A program made the position numbers and the translations under genes. 64,000 nucleotides of DNA from Lysinibacillus odysseyi 34hs-1 = NBRC 100172 (GTDB lineage Bacteria; Bacillota; Bacilli; Bacillales_A; Planococcaceae). The stretch is taken from NCBI RefSeq assembly GCF_001591965.1, contig NZ_BCVX01000001.1, forward strand, positions 310,001-374,000. The letters are read 5' to 3'. Position 1 is the stretch's first letter, and each line of letters begins with the position of its first letter. Shown piece after piece: positions 17,631 to 25,884 of the stretch. The notes below the pieces were generated by a model. That model made no database searches. It worked only from the letters and a program-made list of their open reading frames with translations, and was not told where the DNA came from.

Positions 17631-18500
17631 CTAAGACTTCAACTCAAAAACCGCCTTCTGTTTAGCAATCTCCTCCAGTAAAAGAGATAGCACCTCCTGA
17701 TCGTCAAACAAATCCATTAGTGTTTCCAGTCTTCGGAGTTCCTCTTCATATGGACGCTTCAAGTGAATATGGCAAATTGTTTTATGGGTAAAAATATAGC
17801 CCAATGATTGATAGGTTAATTTTCTTTTGAATTTTTTGTAAGTTCGGTCCAGCCATTCGATACATGCCTCATATTGTTCATTTTCCAAATATAAAAGGGT
17901 TAAATTTAAATGAAAATATATTTTTAAATACGTTACATCTCTTTCATAATCATCGTAGGCATTTAACCTTTTGATTGCCGTTGTGGTGATTTGAATTGCG
18001 GTATCCAATGGGAATAAGACAATGATCGAATTTAGAAGCTCCATATCTTCAATATACCAGTGATCCAACTTCTGGACCCGCTCCCAAATATTCTCCGCAA
18101 TCGCCCTTACTGCTTCCAAATCATCTTCCTCCGTTAGAATGAGCAATGCCCGGTAGGAATCAAAAAGCAGTTTAATACCGTCATCAGGCTGTTTTTTTAA
18201 ATACCGCTCAATAATCCGCAATTGGTCTTTTATTTCCTTTGGAAGCGTGAGCTCCATTTCCCGATAATCCTTCAATATTTTTTCTCGTTCCGTCGCTTCA
18301 TACTGATGATGGATATAAAGAAATTCATTCAATGATATATTGAGTCTTTCCACTAGTTGTACAAGGAGCTCTGCACTTATTTGCAATTGATCCTGCTCAA
18401 TTCTAGAATACGTGCCTTGCTGGACAATCCCTTCTATCAGCTCTTTTTGCGTCAAATTACGATTTCTTCGTATGCTTCGCAATGTAGCCCCAAATCCCAT
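17631..18500 (-). CDS. Rgg/GadR/MutR-type helix-turn-helix regulator
   Basis: 289 residues. An N-terminal XRE-type helix-turn-helix (FGATLRSIRRNRNLTQKELI) is followed by an all-helical region of TPR-like repeats. This is the RRNPP/Rgg architecture, in which the repeats bind a short secreted peptide or an intracellular partner. It diverges from a CPBP membrane protease across 113 bases containing an ATATTC-N4-GAATAT palindrome. In streptococci Rgg proteins often sit by pheromone genes; no such short peptide gene was found in this gap. Confidence 0.8.
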   Translation of the reverse strand: MGFGATLRSIRRNRNLTQKELIEGIVQQGTYSRIEQDQLQISAELLVQLVERLNISLNEFLYIHHQYEATEREKILKDYREMELTLPKEIKDQLRIIERYLKKQPDDGIKLLFDSYRALLILTEEDDLEAVRAIAENIWERVQKLDHWYIEDMELLNSIIVLFPLDTAIQITTTAIKRLNAYDDYERDVTYLKIYFHLNLTLLYLENEQYEACIEWLDRTYKKFKRKLTYQSLGYIFTHKTICHIHLKRPYEEELRRLETLMDLFDDQEVLSLLLEEIAKQKAVFELKS

Positions 18501-18568
18501 TTTACTCCTCCAATATTCCGATCCGTATATTTTGTTCGGTTTCAGTTACCTACCAGTATAATAAACAT

Positions 18569-18584
18569 ATATTCTATTGAATAT
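18569..18584. promoter_or_regulatory. Palindrome in the Rgg/CPBP divergent promoter
   Basis: ATATTC, four bases, GAATAT. It lies about 30 bases before the protease start, where a repressor or activator would act. Candidate binding site for the divergent regulator (inference). Confidence 0.4.
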
Positions 18585-18613
18585 GGCATTTTATCGAAAA
18601 GGAGAACAGGTTT

Positions 18614-19312
18614 ATGTTCTGGTTAGGCGTATTTTTATTAGGCATCTGCATTTATTACCCGGTTTATGATGCCATCTATTTAAAACAGGATCTTTCAAAA
18701 ATCCAAAAGGTCCAAATGTATAAAAGCAGCATTAGAGCTCAATGGCTTTTCGTATTGGTCGCATTCGTCATCTGGTTCTGGCAAGGGTTAGGATTTTCAC
18801 AATTAGTGACTTTTCCTGTTCCATCCACTATTTCTTTTGACAAGCTAACCCCCTATACGGCGGGCGTATTAAGCGGGGTCGGACTGTCTATTGTATTATC
18901 CTATATATTAGTGAAAAGAAAAAAAACCCCACCAACAATGGGCGATATCGACTTCCTTTTGCCGCAGACGAAAAAAGAAAAGCTATGGTTCTTCTTTTTA
19001 TCCGCAACTGCCGGGATTTGCGAAGAGCTTATTTTCCGGGGCGTAATGGTGTATTTTCTCTTCCACCTTCCACTGGATTTGCCTTTATGGGCAATCGGCT
19101 TGATTGCTTCTAGTGCATTTGGAATTGTCCATCTGTATCAAGGTTTCAAAGGTGTAATAGCTACAGGCTTCATGGGTTACTTTTTATTTGGACTATACAT
19201 GCAAACAGGCTCACTTTGGCTGCCTATACTGCTGCACTTTATAATTGATGTAAAATTTGTGTTTATGCCGAACAGAGTGAGCACAAAAACAAGTGAAAGC
19301 TCACGTATATGA
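18614..19312 (+). CDS. CPBP family intramembrane metalloprotease (CAAX/Abi type)
   Basis: 232 residues, about seven membrane helices. Motif 1 EELIFR (Glu137, Glu138, Arg142), motif 2 FGIVH (His173), and motif 3 LLHFIID (His208, Asp212) are all present, so a zinc-type active site is plausible. Members process prenylated proteins in eukaryotes; in bacteria they are linked with bacteriocin self-immunity and peptide maturation. The divergent Rgg-type regulator suggests a peptide-related role (inference). GGAG lies just before the ATG. Confidence 0.9.
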   Translation: MFWLGVFLLGICIYYPVYDAIYLKQDLSKIQKVQMYKSSIRAQWLFVLVAFVIWFWQGLGFSQLVTFPVPSTISFDKLTPYTAGVLSGVGLSIVLSYILVKRKKTPPTMGDIDFLLPQTKKEKLWFFFLSATAGICEELIFRGVMVYFLFHLPLDLPLWAIGLIASSAFGIVHLYQGFKGVIATGFMGYFLFGLYMQTGSLWLPILLHFIIDVKFVFMPNRVSTKTSESSRI

Positions 19313-19319
19313 TTCCAAA

Positions 19320-19350
19320 AGAAACCTCATCATTTTGGTGGGGTTTCTCT
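19320..19350 (+). terminator. Terminator of the CPBP protease gene
   Basis: GAAACCTCA (19321-19329) pairs with TGGGGTTTC (19339-19347), one wobble, then TCTTC. The T tract is short. Confidence 0.65.
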
Positions 19351-19435
19351 TCGTACAATCATGGAACTGTATTCTATGTAAGAAACCATCGGCCTCTGTT
19401 TTGGTGATTCCATTATACGATGTAAATAAAAGGCT

Positions 19436-19471
19436 TAAAAAGGTCTGCCAGAAATAACTCCCTGGCAGGCC
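19436..19471 (-). terminator. Terminator of the ABC-F gene
   Basis: On the minus strand GGCCTGCCAG and CTGGCAGACC form a 10-bp stem (one wobble) followed by TTTTTAAG. Confidence 0.8.
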
Positions 19472-19498
19472 CCTCCGCTACAAAGTGAGAAATACCTC

Positions 19499-21115
19499 TT
19501 ATTCACACCAGTTCTTCTTTTGTTTTTCATATGCCCAGTTGTATGGTCCGTTGTGTACAGTAATGGAATGATTTTCGATCCATGCTGTTTTTGTAAAAAT
19601 CCTTTGTAAAAAGTAACGGTCGTGACTGATTGCAATGATTGTTCCAGTAAATTTCTCCAATGTTTCTTCCAACACTTCTCTTGATTCGATATCCAAATGG
19701 TTTGTTGGTTCATCTAAGATTAGGACATTACAATGCTGATACATTAATTGGGCTAATCTCAGCCGCATTTTTTCCCCGCCGCTTAAATCACCAACACGTT
19801 TAAAAACATCGTGCCCATAAAACAGAAATTGGGCAAGGATATGACGCGCCTCCCCTTCAGCTACTGATAAATCTTCCCTGAAGGCATCAATTAACCGAGC
19901 TGAAGGATTACGAATATCAAATTGCTGTGATAAATAGCCGATCTTGACATTACTTCCTTGCCGAACGTAACCGGACAGCGGAGATATTTGCTGAAGTAAT
20001 ATTTTTAGCAGAGTTGATTTTCCTGTTCCGTTGTTTCCGACAATCGCAAGCCGGTCCTGCCAATAGATCGGTAAATTGACATCCATAAAGAGGATTTCCT
20101 CTCCAAAGCCATGCATCACATCCCGTAATTCAAATACTTCTTTACCAGCCCGATGATTAGCCTGCAGCTGTAAATTCATTGCTTTTTCGTTTTTAGGCTT
20201 TTTTACAAGTTCCATTCGCTCCAGCATTTTTTCCATTACCTTTGCTTTGCGGTATAAATCAGGATTTGGCGGTGATGCCTCGTTAGCCCATTGACGCAGC
20301 CTGCGAATAGTTTCTTTTATTTTTTGGATTTTCTTTTGCTGCTCCTGATAGGCTGCAAATTGCTGCTCAATCTTCAATTCCTTGTTCCGCAAGTAGGCAT
20401 CATAGTTACCGATGCTCACCCAGATTTCTCCGTCCTCCATTTCGAATACTTTTTGGGCTGTATTATTTAAAAATTGGCGATCATGGGAAATCATGATGAC
20501 CGTCCCTTTAAAATAGTGGATATAGTTTTCCAGCCATTCAATGGCAGCCAAATCGAGATGATTGGTCGGTTCATCCAATAATAAAATACTTGGCTGCTGT
20601 AAAATAATATGTGCTAGCATCACCTTTGTTTTTTCCCCGCCGCTAAGATCATCAAAGAGACTATCCACCAATGGATGAATACCTAAACCATTTGCTACGG
20701 AAGAAATTTTTGCATCCATTTCGTAACCGCCGCGTACCATAAACTGCTCCTGGAGTTCTCCGTATTGATGGAGGAGCTTTTCTGTTACTTCTTGGGTCAT
20801 TTGTTCCTCAAACTCTTTTAGACGTTCTTGCATTTGAAGGAGTTCTGCAAAGGCTTCTTTCAGTACCTCATACACCGCTTTATTTGGAAAGTCCGGGATT
20901 TGATGTAAATATCCGACTTTATCGCCTTTTGCTTTCATTACCCTTCCTTCATCAGGCTGCTCAACTCCTGCAAGCAACTGAAAAAGTGTTGTTTTCCCAC
21001 AGCCATTTCGTCCTACTACCGCTATCCGCTCCCCAGCGAGCACTTCTATATTCATCTTCGTGAAAATCTGATTACCACCGATTGATTTTGATATATTTTC
21101 TGCTTTTAATTGCAT
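19499..21115 (-). CDS. ABC-F family ATPase, ribosomal-protection-like
   Basis: 538 residues with two ABC domains and no membrane helices. Domain 1: Walker A GRNGCGKTT, signature LSGGEKTK, Walker B ILLLDEPTNHLD. Domain 2: GNNGTGKST, LSGGEKMR, VLILDEPTNHLD. The interdomain P-site tRNA-interaction linker is basic and helical (about 245-315, with RRLRQWANE). ABC-F proteins of this size either tune translation (EttA/YfmR type) or displace ribosome-targeting antibiotics (Vga/Lsa/VmlR type). The leader peptide and intrinsic terminator upstream favour the resistance type. GGGAGG lies eight bases before the ATG. Confidence 0.88.
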   Translation of the reverse strand: MQLKAENISKSIGGNQIFTKMNIEVLAGERIAVVGRNGCGKTTLFQLLAGVEQPDEGRVMKAKGDKVGYLHQIPDFPNKAVYEVLKEAFAELLQMQERLKEFEEQMTQEVTEKLLHQYGELQEQFMVRGGYEMDAKISSVANGLGIHPLVDSLFDDLSGGEKTKVMLAHIILQQPSILLLDEPTNHLDLAAIEWLENYIHYFKGTVIMISHDRQFLNNTAQKVFEMEDGEIWVSIGNYDAYLRNKELKIEQQFAAYQEQQKKIQKIKETIRRLRQWANEASPPNPDLYRKAKVMEKMLERMELVKKPKNEKAMNLQLQANHRAGKEVFELRDVMHGFGEEILFMDVNLPIYWQDRLAIVGNNGTGKSTLLKILLQQISPLSGYVRQGSNVKIGYLSQQFDIRNPSARLIDAFREDLSVAEGEARHILAQFLFYGHDVFKRVGDLSGGEKMRLRLAQLMYQHCNVLILDEPTNHLDIESREVLEETLEKFTGTIIAISHDRYFLQRIFTKTAWIENHSITVHNGPYNWAYEKQKKNWCE

Positions 21116-21151
21116 TTTCTACGCCTCCCAGCGCAGCTGAAAAAAGCATAC

Positions 21152-21183
21152 AAAAAAGACTACTCATTAACTGAGCAGTCTTT
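21152..21183 (-). terminator. Attenuator terminator before the ABC-F gene
   Basis: On the minus strand AAAGACTGCTCA (21183-21172) pairs with TGAGTAGTCTTT (21166-21155), one wobble, 5-nt loop, and T follows. It lies 31 bases after the leader peptide stop and 37 before the ABC-F start codon, so read-through must be conditional. A small palindrome TTTCACAA/TTGTGAAA (21181-21197) overlaps its first three bases and would compete with it. Confidence 0.8.
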
Positions 21184-21214
21184 CACAAATTGTGAAAAAA
21201 ATGAAGTTAATCAG

Positions 21215-21346
21215 CTACGCGTTCTTTTGAATTTGTCTAAAAAAGGGCACACCTATCCCGTTAGCAGCAAAATCAAAAGTAATGACACGTGCAAAATACA
21301 TAGCTGTATCCACTTTTACACCTGTCTTCGTAGCTAAATTCATCAT
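21215..21346 (-). CDS. Leader peptide of the ABC-F gene (43 residues)
   Basis: A 43-codon open frame, starting with two ATG codons and preceded by GGAGGTGG six bases upstream, ends 31 bases before an intrinsic terminator that precedes the ABC-F start. This is the arrangement used in ribosome-mediated attenuation of antibiotic-resistance genes (vmlR, erm, msr). The sequence begins MMNLATKTGV, is hydrophobic in the middle (FARVITFDFAANGIGVPFF) and ends QIQKNA. I do not recognise it. It could also be an independent small protein. Confidence 0.6.
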   Translation of the reverse strand: MMNLATKTGVKVDTAMYFARVITFDFAANGIGVPFFRQIQKNA

Positions 21347-21378
21347 TCTTTCCACCTCCGTTCATTAAAGTTGTTTTA

Positions 21379-21406
21379 ATCTTACCATATTTCAATCAAT
21401 TTACAA
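21379..21406 (-). promoter_or_regulatory. Possible promoter of the ABC-F leader transcript
   Basis: TTGTAA (21406-21401) and TAAGAT (21384-21379) with a 16-base spacer, about 30 bases upstream of the leader peptide start. Each hexamer matches four of six consensus bases. Confidence 0.4.
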
Positions 21407-21494
21407 GTCGTAACGGTAAAAAATTCCGAAGAGGTTTTACCACCTTCTCGAAAGCGAAAATCAGCATTTTGCCTTCCCTGCTAAATCCCTATCT

Positions 21495-21917
21495 TTATAC
21501 AACTTCCAGCGTAACTTCAATATTCCCTCTTGTCGCCTTGGAATACGGACACACCTGATGTGCTTTTTCTACCAGTTCTTTTAATTGGTCCTGTTCAATA
21601 TCCGTTCCCTTCACCTGTAGAACAACGGCCAGCTTAAAGCCTTGATCCGCCTCATCCTTTAGGAGGCTGACGTTGGCTGTCACCTCGGAAGTAAATTTCA
21701 CATGTTCCTTACGTGCTGTTAACTGGAGCGCGCTGTCAAAGCAGGCGGCATAGCCGGCAGCAAATAGCTGTTCCGGGTTTGTCGCATTTTCTAATTGCTT
21801 TGCTCTTGGTGTACCAGGCATGGCAGTATCAAACTGGATAACCCCATCATCAGACTGCACCTTGCCCTCTCGCCCGCCTAAAGCGGTTGCTTTTGCCGTA
21901 AATAATTTTTCAGACAT
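21495..21917 (-). CDS. ohr: Organic hydroperoxide resistance protein (Ohr)
   Basis: 140 residues of the Ohr/OsmC fold. The peroxidatic cysteine is in YAACFDSA (Cys59) and the resolving cysteine in QVCPYSKATRGN (Cys123); the catalytic arginine lies near GTPRAKQL. It reduces lipid and organic hydroperoxides with dihydrolipoamide. Ohr is usually controlled by the MarR-type OhrR, but no ohrR gene is present in the window. An inverted repeat lies about 90 bases upstream. Confidence 0.93.
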   Translation of the reverse strand: MSEKLFTAKATALGGREGKVQSDDGVIQFDTAMPGTPRAKQLENATNPEQLFAAGYAACFDSALQLTARKEHVKFTSEVTANVSLLKDEADQGFKLAVVLQVKGTDIEQDQLKELVEKAHQVCPYSKATRGNIEVTLEVV

Positions 21918-22002
21918 ACTAACAGCTCCTTTTGCGTTTTTGCTTTCTCTCCCCTTATACCCATATGAATGTTCTTTTATCAGGATAAATAAATCTTACA
22001 TA

Positions 22003-22031
22003 TAATTTGCATGAAGTTTTACTGCAAATTA
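22003..22031. promoter_or_regulatory. 9-bp inverted repeat upstream of ohr
   Basis: TAATTTGCA (22003-22011) and TGCAAATTA (22023-22031), 11-base spacer. It lies 85 bases upstream of ohr and also just past the end of a small minus-strand frame. Operator or weak terminator; no T run supports the latter. Confidence 0.4.
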
Positions 22032-22058
22032 CCATTAATTATAAATTTGTTAAACTCA

Positions 22059-22164
22059 TTAAAACGGATACAACCAATGCACTGTAGAAGCAGTGATGAC
22101 AGTGGCGAGATTCAGCATAAAAAGAATGCATAATATCTGCAAAGGATAATGATCTTGAAATCAT
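22059..22164 (-). pseudogene. Possible frameshifted small membrane protein gene
   Basis: AGGAG at 22177-22173 is followed eight bases later by an ATG (22164), but that frame is not protein-like. One base away, the frame ending at 22059 reads a short N-terminus QDHYPLQ, a hydrophobic helix (ILCILFMLNLATVITAS) and HWLYPF, which looks like a single-pass small membrane protein of about 34 residues. Removing one base after the ATG would join them. Either a frameshift mutation or a sequencing error; I do not know the family. Confidence 0.3.
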
Positions 22165-22352
22165 CAAGTACGCTCCTTCTTTTATATGACCCCCTCTATC
22201 AAAAATCCAACTGTATCTTTATGCACTCGTTTTTTCGCCTCGTTTACCACAACAGCCATTTCCTTCATAATTTCTTAAGATTATCCCTTAAATTCTGTTA
22301 AGATTCCTCTGCTACACTGGATAGACCAATGTTGTTCAGGAGGTTGCGGTGT

Positions 22353-23765
22353 ATGGATTTAATCAGTGTTGTATCTGGTCTTTTGCCATATGTAAAATAT
22401 TCTGTTGTTATACTTATCATTCTATTTGTTGGATACTTTGTTTATAGAAAGTTTTTCTATAAACAATACCCTATCCGTTTATCTACCTTTGTCTGCATCA
22501 CCTTGCTGATCTGCTGGGCAGTGGTAGTAGTCGGCATCACCACACTCAGCAGGCCGGCAAATTTTACAGGACAGGTGAATATCAGTCTATTTAGCGGCTA
22601 TATAAATGCATGGAATAAATGGTCTCTGTTTGAATTGCAGCTCATTATCTTTAATATGGTCATGTTCATGCCGCTCGGAGCCCTATTGCCGTTGCTTCAC
22701 AAAAAAAATAGGTTATTCTGGCGTGTGCTTGTGCTGTCGCTTGTAGTCACACTCTCTCTTGAAGTTTTCCAACTGCTTTCCGGAAAAGGAATTTTTGAGT
22801 TGGACGATCTGTTGCATAATACAGTCGGGAGTTTGGCTGGATATTTCTTTATGATGGGAATTATTGAGGTCATCAAGCAGAGAAAATTAAAACTGGCCCC
22901 GGTTGTAAGAGCCATTGCCATTCCTTTATCCTTCGCTGTGTTATTTGGAATAGCAGCTATAGTCTATGAAGTACAGGAATTTGGGAATATGCCCTTCAAA
23001 CCTGCCCAAAAACAAAGCATGGAGCAAGTTCATGTGCAGCTGGAAACAACGCTTTTCGATCAAAAGGCAGGAGCATGTATATATTACAACGAAGATATCA
23101 GGAATAAGAAAGTGATAAAAGACATCGCCCATTCTATCGCCAAGCAATTTCAACTTCAACAGGTGGGCGGCCTGCGCAGGGAATCGGAAAATCTTAGCTT
23201 TGCATTTGTTGATGCTGAAGGCACCAACTATTCCCTGTCCTATAGCATAACGAATGGCACATGGGACTGGTACACTGATCATCTAGACGAAAATCCTTCA
23301 CCAGCAGATATTAAACAGCAAAGACAGCTTATAGAGGATTGGCTGAAAAAGGAGAGTTTACTGCCAAGCGAGGCCATCTATCAGCAGCAGGATGAACGGA
23401 CAATTCGTTGGGATTTAGCGAAACCAGAGAATCGGCAAACTGCCTGCGAGGATTTTTCCGAAGGCATGATCATAGCTACCCTTTCCCATCAGCAGAAGCC
23501 CGAAAGTCTGTTTTATATGATAAGTAACAATGAAATGGTGGCAAAAGAGCCGATTATTTCACAGAAGGACGCATATGAAGCATTAGTGAACGGGGAGTTC
23601 AGCCTTTTCAATCCTTTACAAAAGGGCGATACATTAACAATTACAGATGTCCAGCTAACTTATGCTTATGATACGAAAGGCTATTACCGGCCGGTCTATG
23701 AATTTACAGGCAGTGTAAATGACCCTGACTTTGTAGTAGCTATTACAATAGACGCGATGCAATAG
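22353..23765 (+). CDS. VanZ-domain membrane protein with C-terminal extracytoplasmic domain
   Basis: About 470 residues. Four to five helices cover residues 10-170 with the VanZ signature FNMVMFMPLGALLP and the SLEVFQLLSGKGIFELDDLLHNTVG block. A further helix near 185-205 is followed by a soluble domain of about 260 residues with paired repeats resembling YcdB/PepSY modules. VanZ proteins alter sensitivity to lipoglycopeptides such as teicoplanin by an unclear route. AGGAGG nine bases upstream selects the ATG at 22353, not the one at 22329. Confidence 0.8.
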   Translation: MDLISVVSGLLPYVKYSVVILIILFVGYFVYRKFFYKQYPIRLSTFVCITLLICWAVVVVGITTLSRPANFTGQVNISLFSGYINAWNKWSLFELQLIIFNMVMFMPLGALLPLLHKKNRLFWRVLVLSLVVTLSLEVFQLLSGKGIFELDDLLHNTVGSLAGYFFMMGIIEVIKQRKLKLAPVVRAIAIPLSFAVLFGIAAIVYEVQEFGNMPFKPAQKQSMEQVHVQLETTLFDQKAGACIYYNEDIRNKKVIKDIAHSIAKQFQLQQVGGLRRESENLSFAFVDAEGTNYSLSYSITNGTWDWYTDHLDENPSPADIKQQRQLIEDWLKKESLLPSEAIYQQQDERTIRWDLAKPENRQTACEDFSEGMIIATLSHQQKPESLFYMISNNEMVAKEPIISQKDAYEALVNGEFSLFNPLQKGDTLTITDVQLTYAYDTKGYYRPVYEFTGSVNDPDFVVAITIDAMQ

Positions 23766-23779
23766 GAAAAACAGCATCA

Positions 23780-23828
23780 GACTGTAGACAGGTTCAAAGA
23801 AATTTGAATTTGTCTACAGTCTTTTTTG
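23780..23828 (+). terminator. Terminator of the VanZ gene
   Basis: Perfect 11-bp stem GACTGTAGACA (23780-23790) / TGTCTACAGTC (23811-23821) with an inner TTCAAA/TTTGAA hairpin and a T run. Nothing convincing lies between 23829 and 24115 apart from a 25-codon open stretch directly after the next gene. Confidence 0.85.
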
Positions 23829-24115
23829 TACTTTCAATCAACTTACAAAGATAAAAAGGTATAAAAAACTACGAAAAGCATCACTAAAACAAAAACCAGA
23901 ATAACGTCAAATACCTTTGTTGTTTAACTATTCATGAAATGAAAGGCCTCCATCTTATTTCAATTAAGCACCCAGAATAAACAAAATAATTACGATACTT
24001 TTTTCATATCAACTGCTGCCAAAAGGAACTGCTAAACAGATAGATTTTCAATAATCTCCACCACTTCAATTTTGCCATCGACTAAAAGTTCAGCAAGCTC
24101 AACTTTCACATTCCC

Positions 24116-24400
24116 TTACCAGTATTCTCGAGCTTGATCTATTTTTCGGGCGAACGAAGCTCCATTATCTTTTGGTAAAAGATTTCCGTCACCTTCAAAA
24201 ACCATGTCATATAAAGAAAAAGCCCGCCGGAAATTGCTCTCCAGCAGGCCCTCTTTACTCATTTTATAAAATAGTTCATCTTCATACACTCTAATGAGGT
24301 GTTTCTTATCCAGATAATAATTAAATTTTTGTGTTAATTCGTAAAAAATATAATCGATATAACGGATCCGGCTTTTAATACCTATCCGTAATAACCCCAA
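24116..24400 (-). CDS. Hypothetical protein, third frame of the sigma operon
   Basis: 94 codons from a TTG that lies inside the 3' end of the anti-sigma gene (26-base overlap). The product is basic at the start and acidic later (RVYEDELFYKMSKEGLLESN, ending IDQAREYW), soluble, with protein-like composition. Its position suggests co-transcription with the ECF sigma and anti-sigma genes. No family recognised. The start is uncertain: the frame may begin at a later internal codon or be a fragment. Confidence 0.5.
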   Translation of the reverse strand: MGLLRIGIKSRIRYIDYIFYELTQKFNYYLDKKHLIRVYEDELFYKMSKEGLLESNFRRAFSLYDMVFEGDGNLLPKDNGASFARKIDQAREYW

Positions 24401-25391
24401 TTGACGATGCTTTAATGAACGGAAGTTCTTTTAACTGAGATAGTGTTTTTGTATCGCCCGTCACAACCGCACCATAATATTGCAGGTCATTGCCGGCTAA
24501 TATTCCATCTTCACCGCTGAGCGTTTCGTACAATCGTTTATACTCCCCTTGCCATCGTGCTTTAAATTTTTTTCCAGAAGAAATATTCCTGATAAATGAC
24601 AGTGCAGGCTCCTCTGCCTCGTCTCCATTCGCATCTAATAGAGAGAAACCATAAACCGTATCCTCTGAACGAATCAAATAATCTCCTAAACTAACTACTT
24701 CCCCATTCTCATCCATGTGTCCTGTCTGGAAGTTATCTTTTTCCTCATCCACATCGTCGACCCATATCCATGAAAGTGTCACATCATTTGGAATGAGTGA
24801 TTGCACTTCTTGTAATGTGTATCCTTGGTCGAAGGAAAGCGCTACTTCCATCACCTTTTCCTGCCCGATTTCATCCAACAAGTCTAAATCACGACGATAT
24901 GAATCATATGGTAAAAAAGGATAGTAAAAAACCATCTGTCGTTGACCTAATTCGTTATAGGTTGGCTTTTCTGCCTCTTCTTCCGTAAAGGCAGCTCCGA
25001 TTAGTGCAGGATATCCTCCTCCCTTACTTAACACTTCATCACGAAACAGGCCGTATCCGTAACCATCTTCCCCTGTATATACTACTTTCCCTTCAATGAT
25101 TTTATAGGTAGTATAATAACTTTTTCCTCCTAGGAATCCTGGGTATCTTTCGCGTTTTCCTATAAATTCATTCGGTGCTGAAATTTCATGCATCCCCCGT
25201 ATTGAACTCGTAACTTGTCCTTCTATTACACCCGTTAATTTAGGATTGGCGAAAGCAATAAATACGACTATAAAAGTAAGCACCAGGATCGCAATCAATA
25301 CCATTTTCCAAGTAGCTCGCCGCTTTGCCTTTTTAATCGTTCTTTCCATTTTCTCTATGTTAAAGAGATCATCCCTTTTTTCATTGTCCAT
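24375..25391 (-). CDS. Anti-sigma factor, Sigma_reg_N / Sigma_reg_C type
   Basis: About 338 residues. A cytosolic N-terminus (NIEKMERTIKKAKRRATWK) leads into one membrane helix (about 30-50) and an extracytoplasmic part of about 285 residues that matches the pattern of the Sigma_reg_N and Sigma_reg_C domains (GYTLQEVQSLIPNDVTLSWI). It should hold the ECF sigma factor at the membrane and release it on an envelope signal. The ATG at 25391 overlaps the sigma stop by 11 bases with AAGGAG close before it. Co-translated with sigma. Confidence 0.8.
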   Translation of the reverse strand: MDNEKRDDLFNIEKMERTIKKAKRRATWKMVLIAILVLTFIVVFIAFANPKLTGVIEGQVTSSIRGMHEISAPNEFIGKRERYPGFLGGKSYYTTYKIIEGKVVYTGEDGYGYGLFRDEVLSKGGGYPALIGAAFTEEEAEKPTYNELGQRQMVFYYPFLPYDSYRRDLDLLDEIGQEKVMEVALSFDQGYTLQEVQSLIPNDVTLSWIWVDDVDEEKDNFQTGHMDENGEVVSLGDYLIRSEDTVYGFSLLDANGDEAEEPALSFIRNISSGKKFKARWQGEYKRLYETLSGEDGILAGNDLQYYGAVVTGDTKTLSQLKELPFIKASSIGVITDRY

Positions 25392-25884
25392 GCTCCTTCT
25401 CCTCCCAGATCTTTTTAAAGCTGTTCCTTGCACGCTGTAAGTATGTTTTCACATTCGTTTCTTTCATGTCTAAAATATCGCTGATTTCTTTATAGGAAAA
25501 TTCCATATAGTATTTTAGAATAAGCAGCTGCTGGAAGGTTGGCTGAAGTCGCTGCAACGCTTCCGCCATTTCCCTTCCTTCCTCTTTAGATAATAAATTT
25601 ACCGAAACATCTTCCATTGCAGGCTTTAATTTTTCTAAATCCTCATCCTGCAATCGCACAATCAATTTATTTTTGTTATATAGCGAATAATAGCGGTGAA
25701 TCGCCACTTTAAACATCCATCCCCGCATTTTCCTTGGTTCAATTTGTTGCAGACATTCGATTGTTTTTATAATCGTTTCTTGCGTAATATCCTCTGCATC
25801 CTCTTTGGCAGCCCCAATTTTCAATAAATATTTGAATACAATTTCTGCATGTACAAGGAGCAGCTGCTCCCATTCATTTTTCAA
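25381..25884 (-). CDS. ECF-type RNA polymerase sigma factor
   Basis: 167 residues: region 2 (about 10-75, AAKEDAEDITQETIIKTIECL and RGWMFKVAIHRYY) and region 4 (about 108-160, SYKEISDILDMKETNVKTYLQRARNSFKK). It directs RNA polymerase to promoters of an envelope-stress regulon and probably to its own operon. The start appears to be TTG with GGTGA four bases upstream. The next gene encodes its membrane anti-sigma factor. Confidence 0.92.
   Translation of the reverse strand: MKNEWEQLLLVHAEIVFKYLLKIGAAKEDAEDITQETIIKTIECLQQIEPRKMRGWMFKVAIHRYYSLYNKNKLIVRLQDEDLEKLKPAMEDVSVNLLSKEEGREMAEALQRLQPTFQQLLILKYYMEFSYKEISDILDMKETNVKTYLQRARNSFKKIWEEKEHGQ

Noticed and set aside
22329-22352. Earlier ATG of the VanZ gene
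   Set aside because: The AGGAGG lies inside this extension, nine bases before the later ATG.
24041-24115. 25-codon frame after the sigma-operon hypothetical gene
   Set aside because: GTG start with only a weak, too-close ribosome binding site; protein-like but too short to support.
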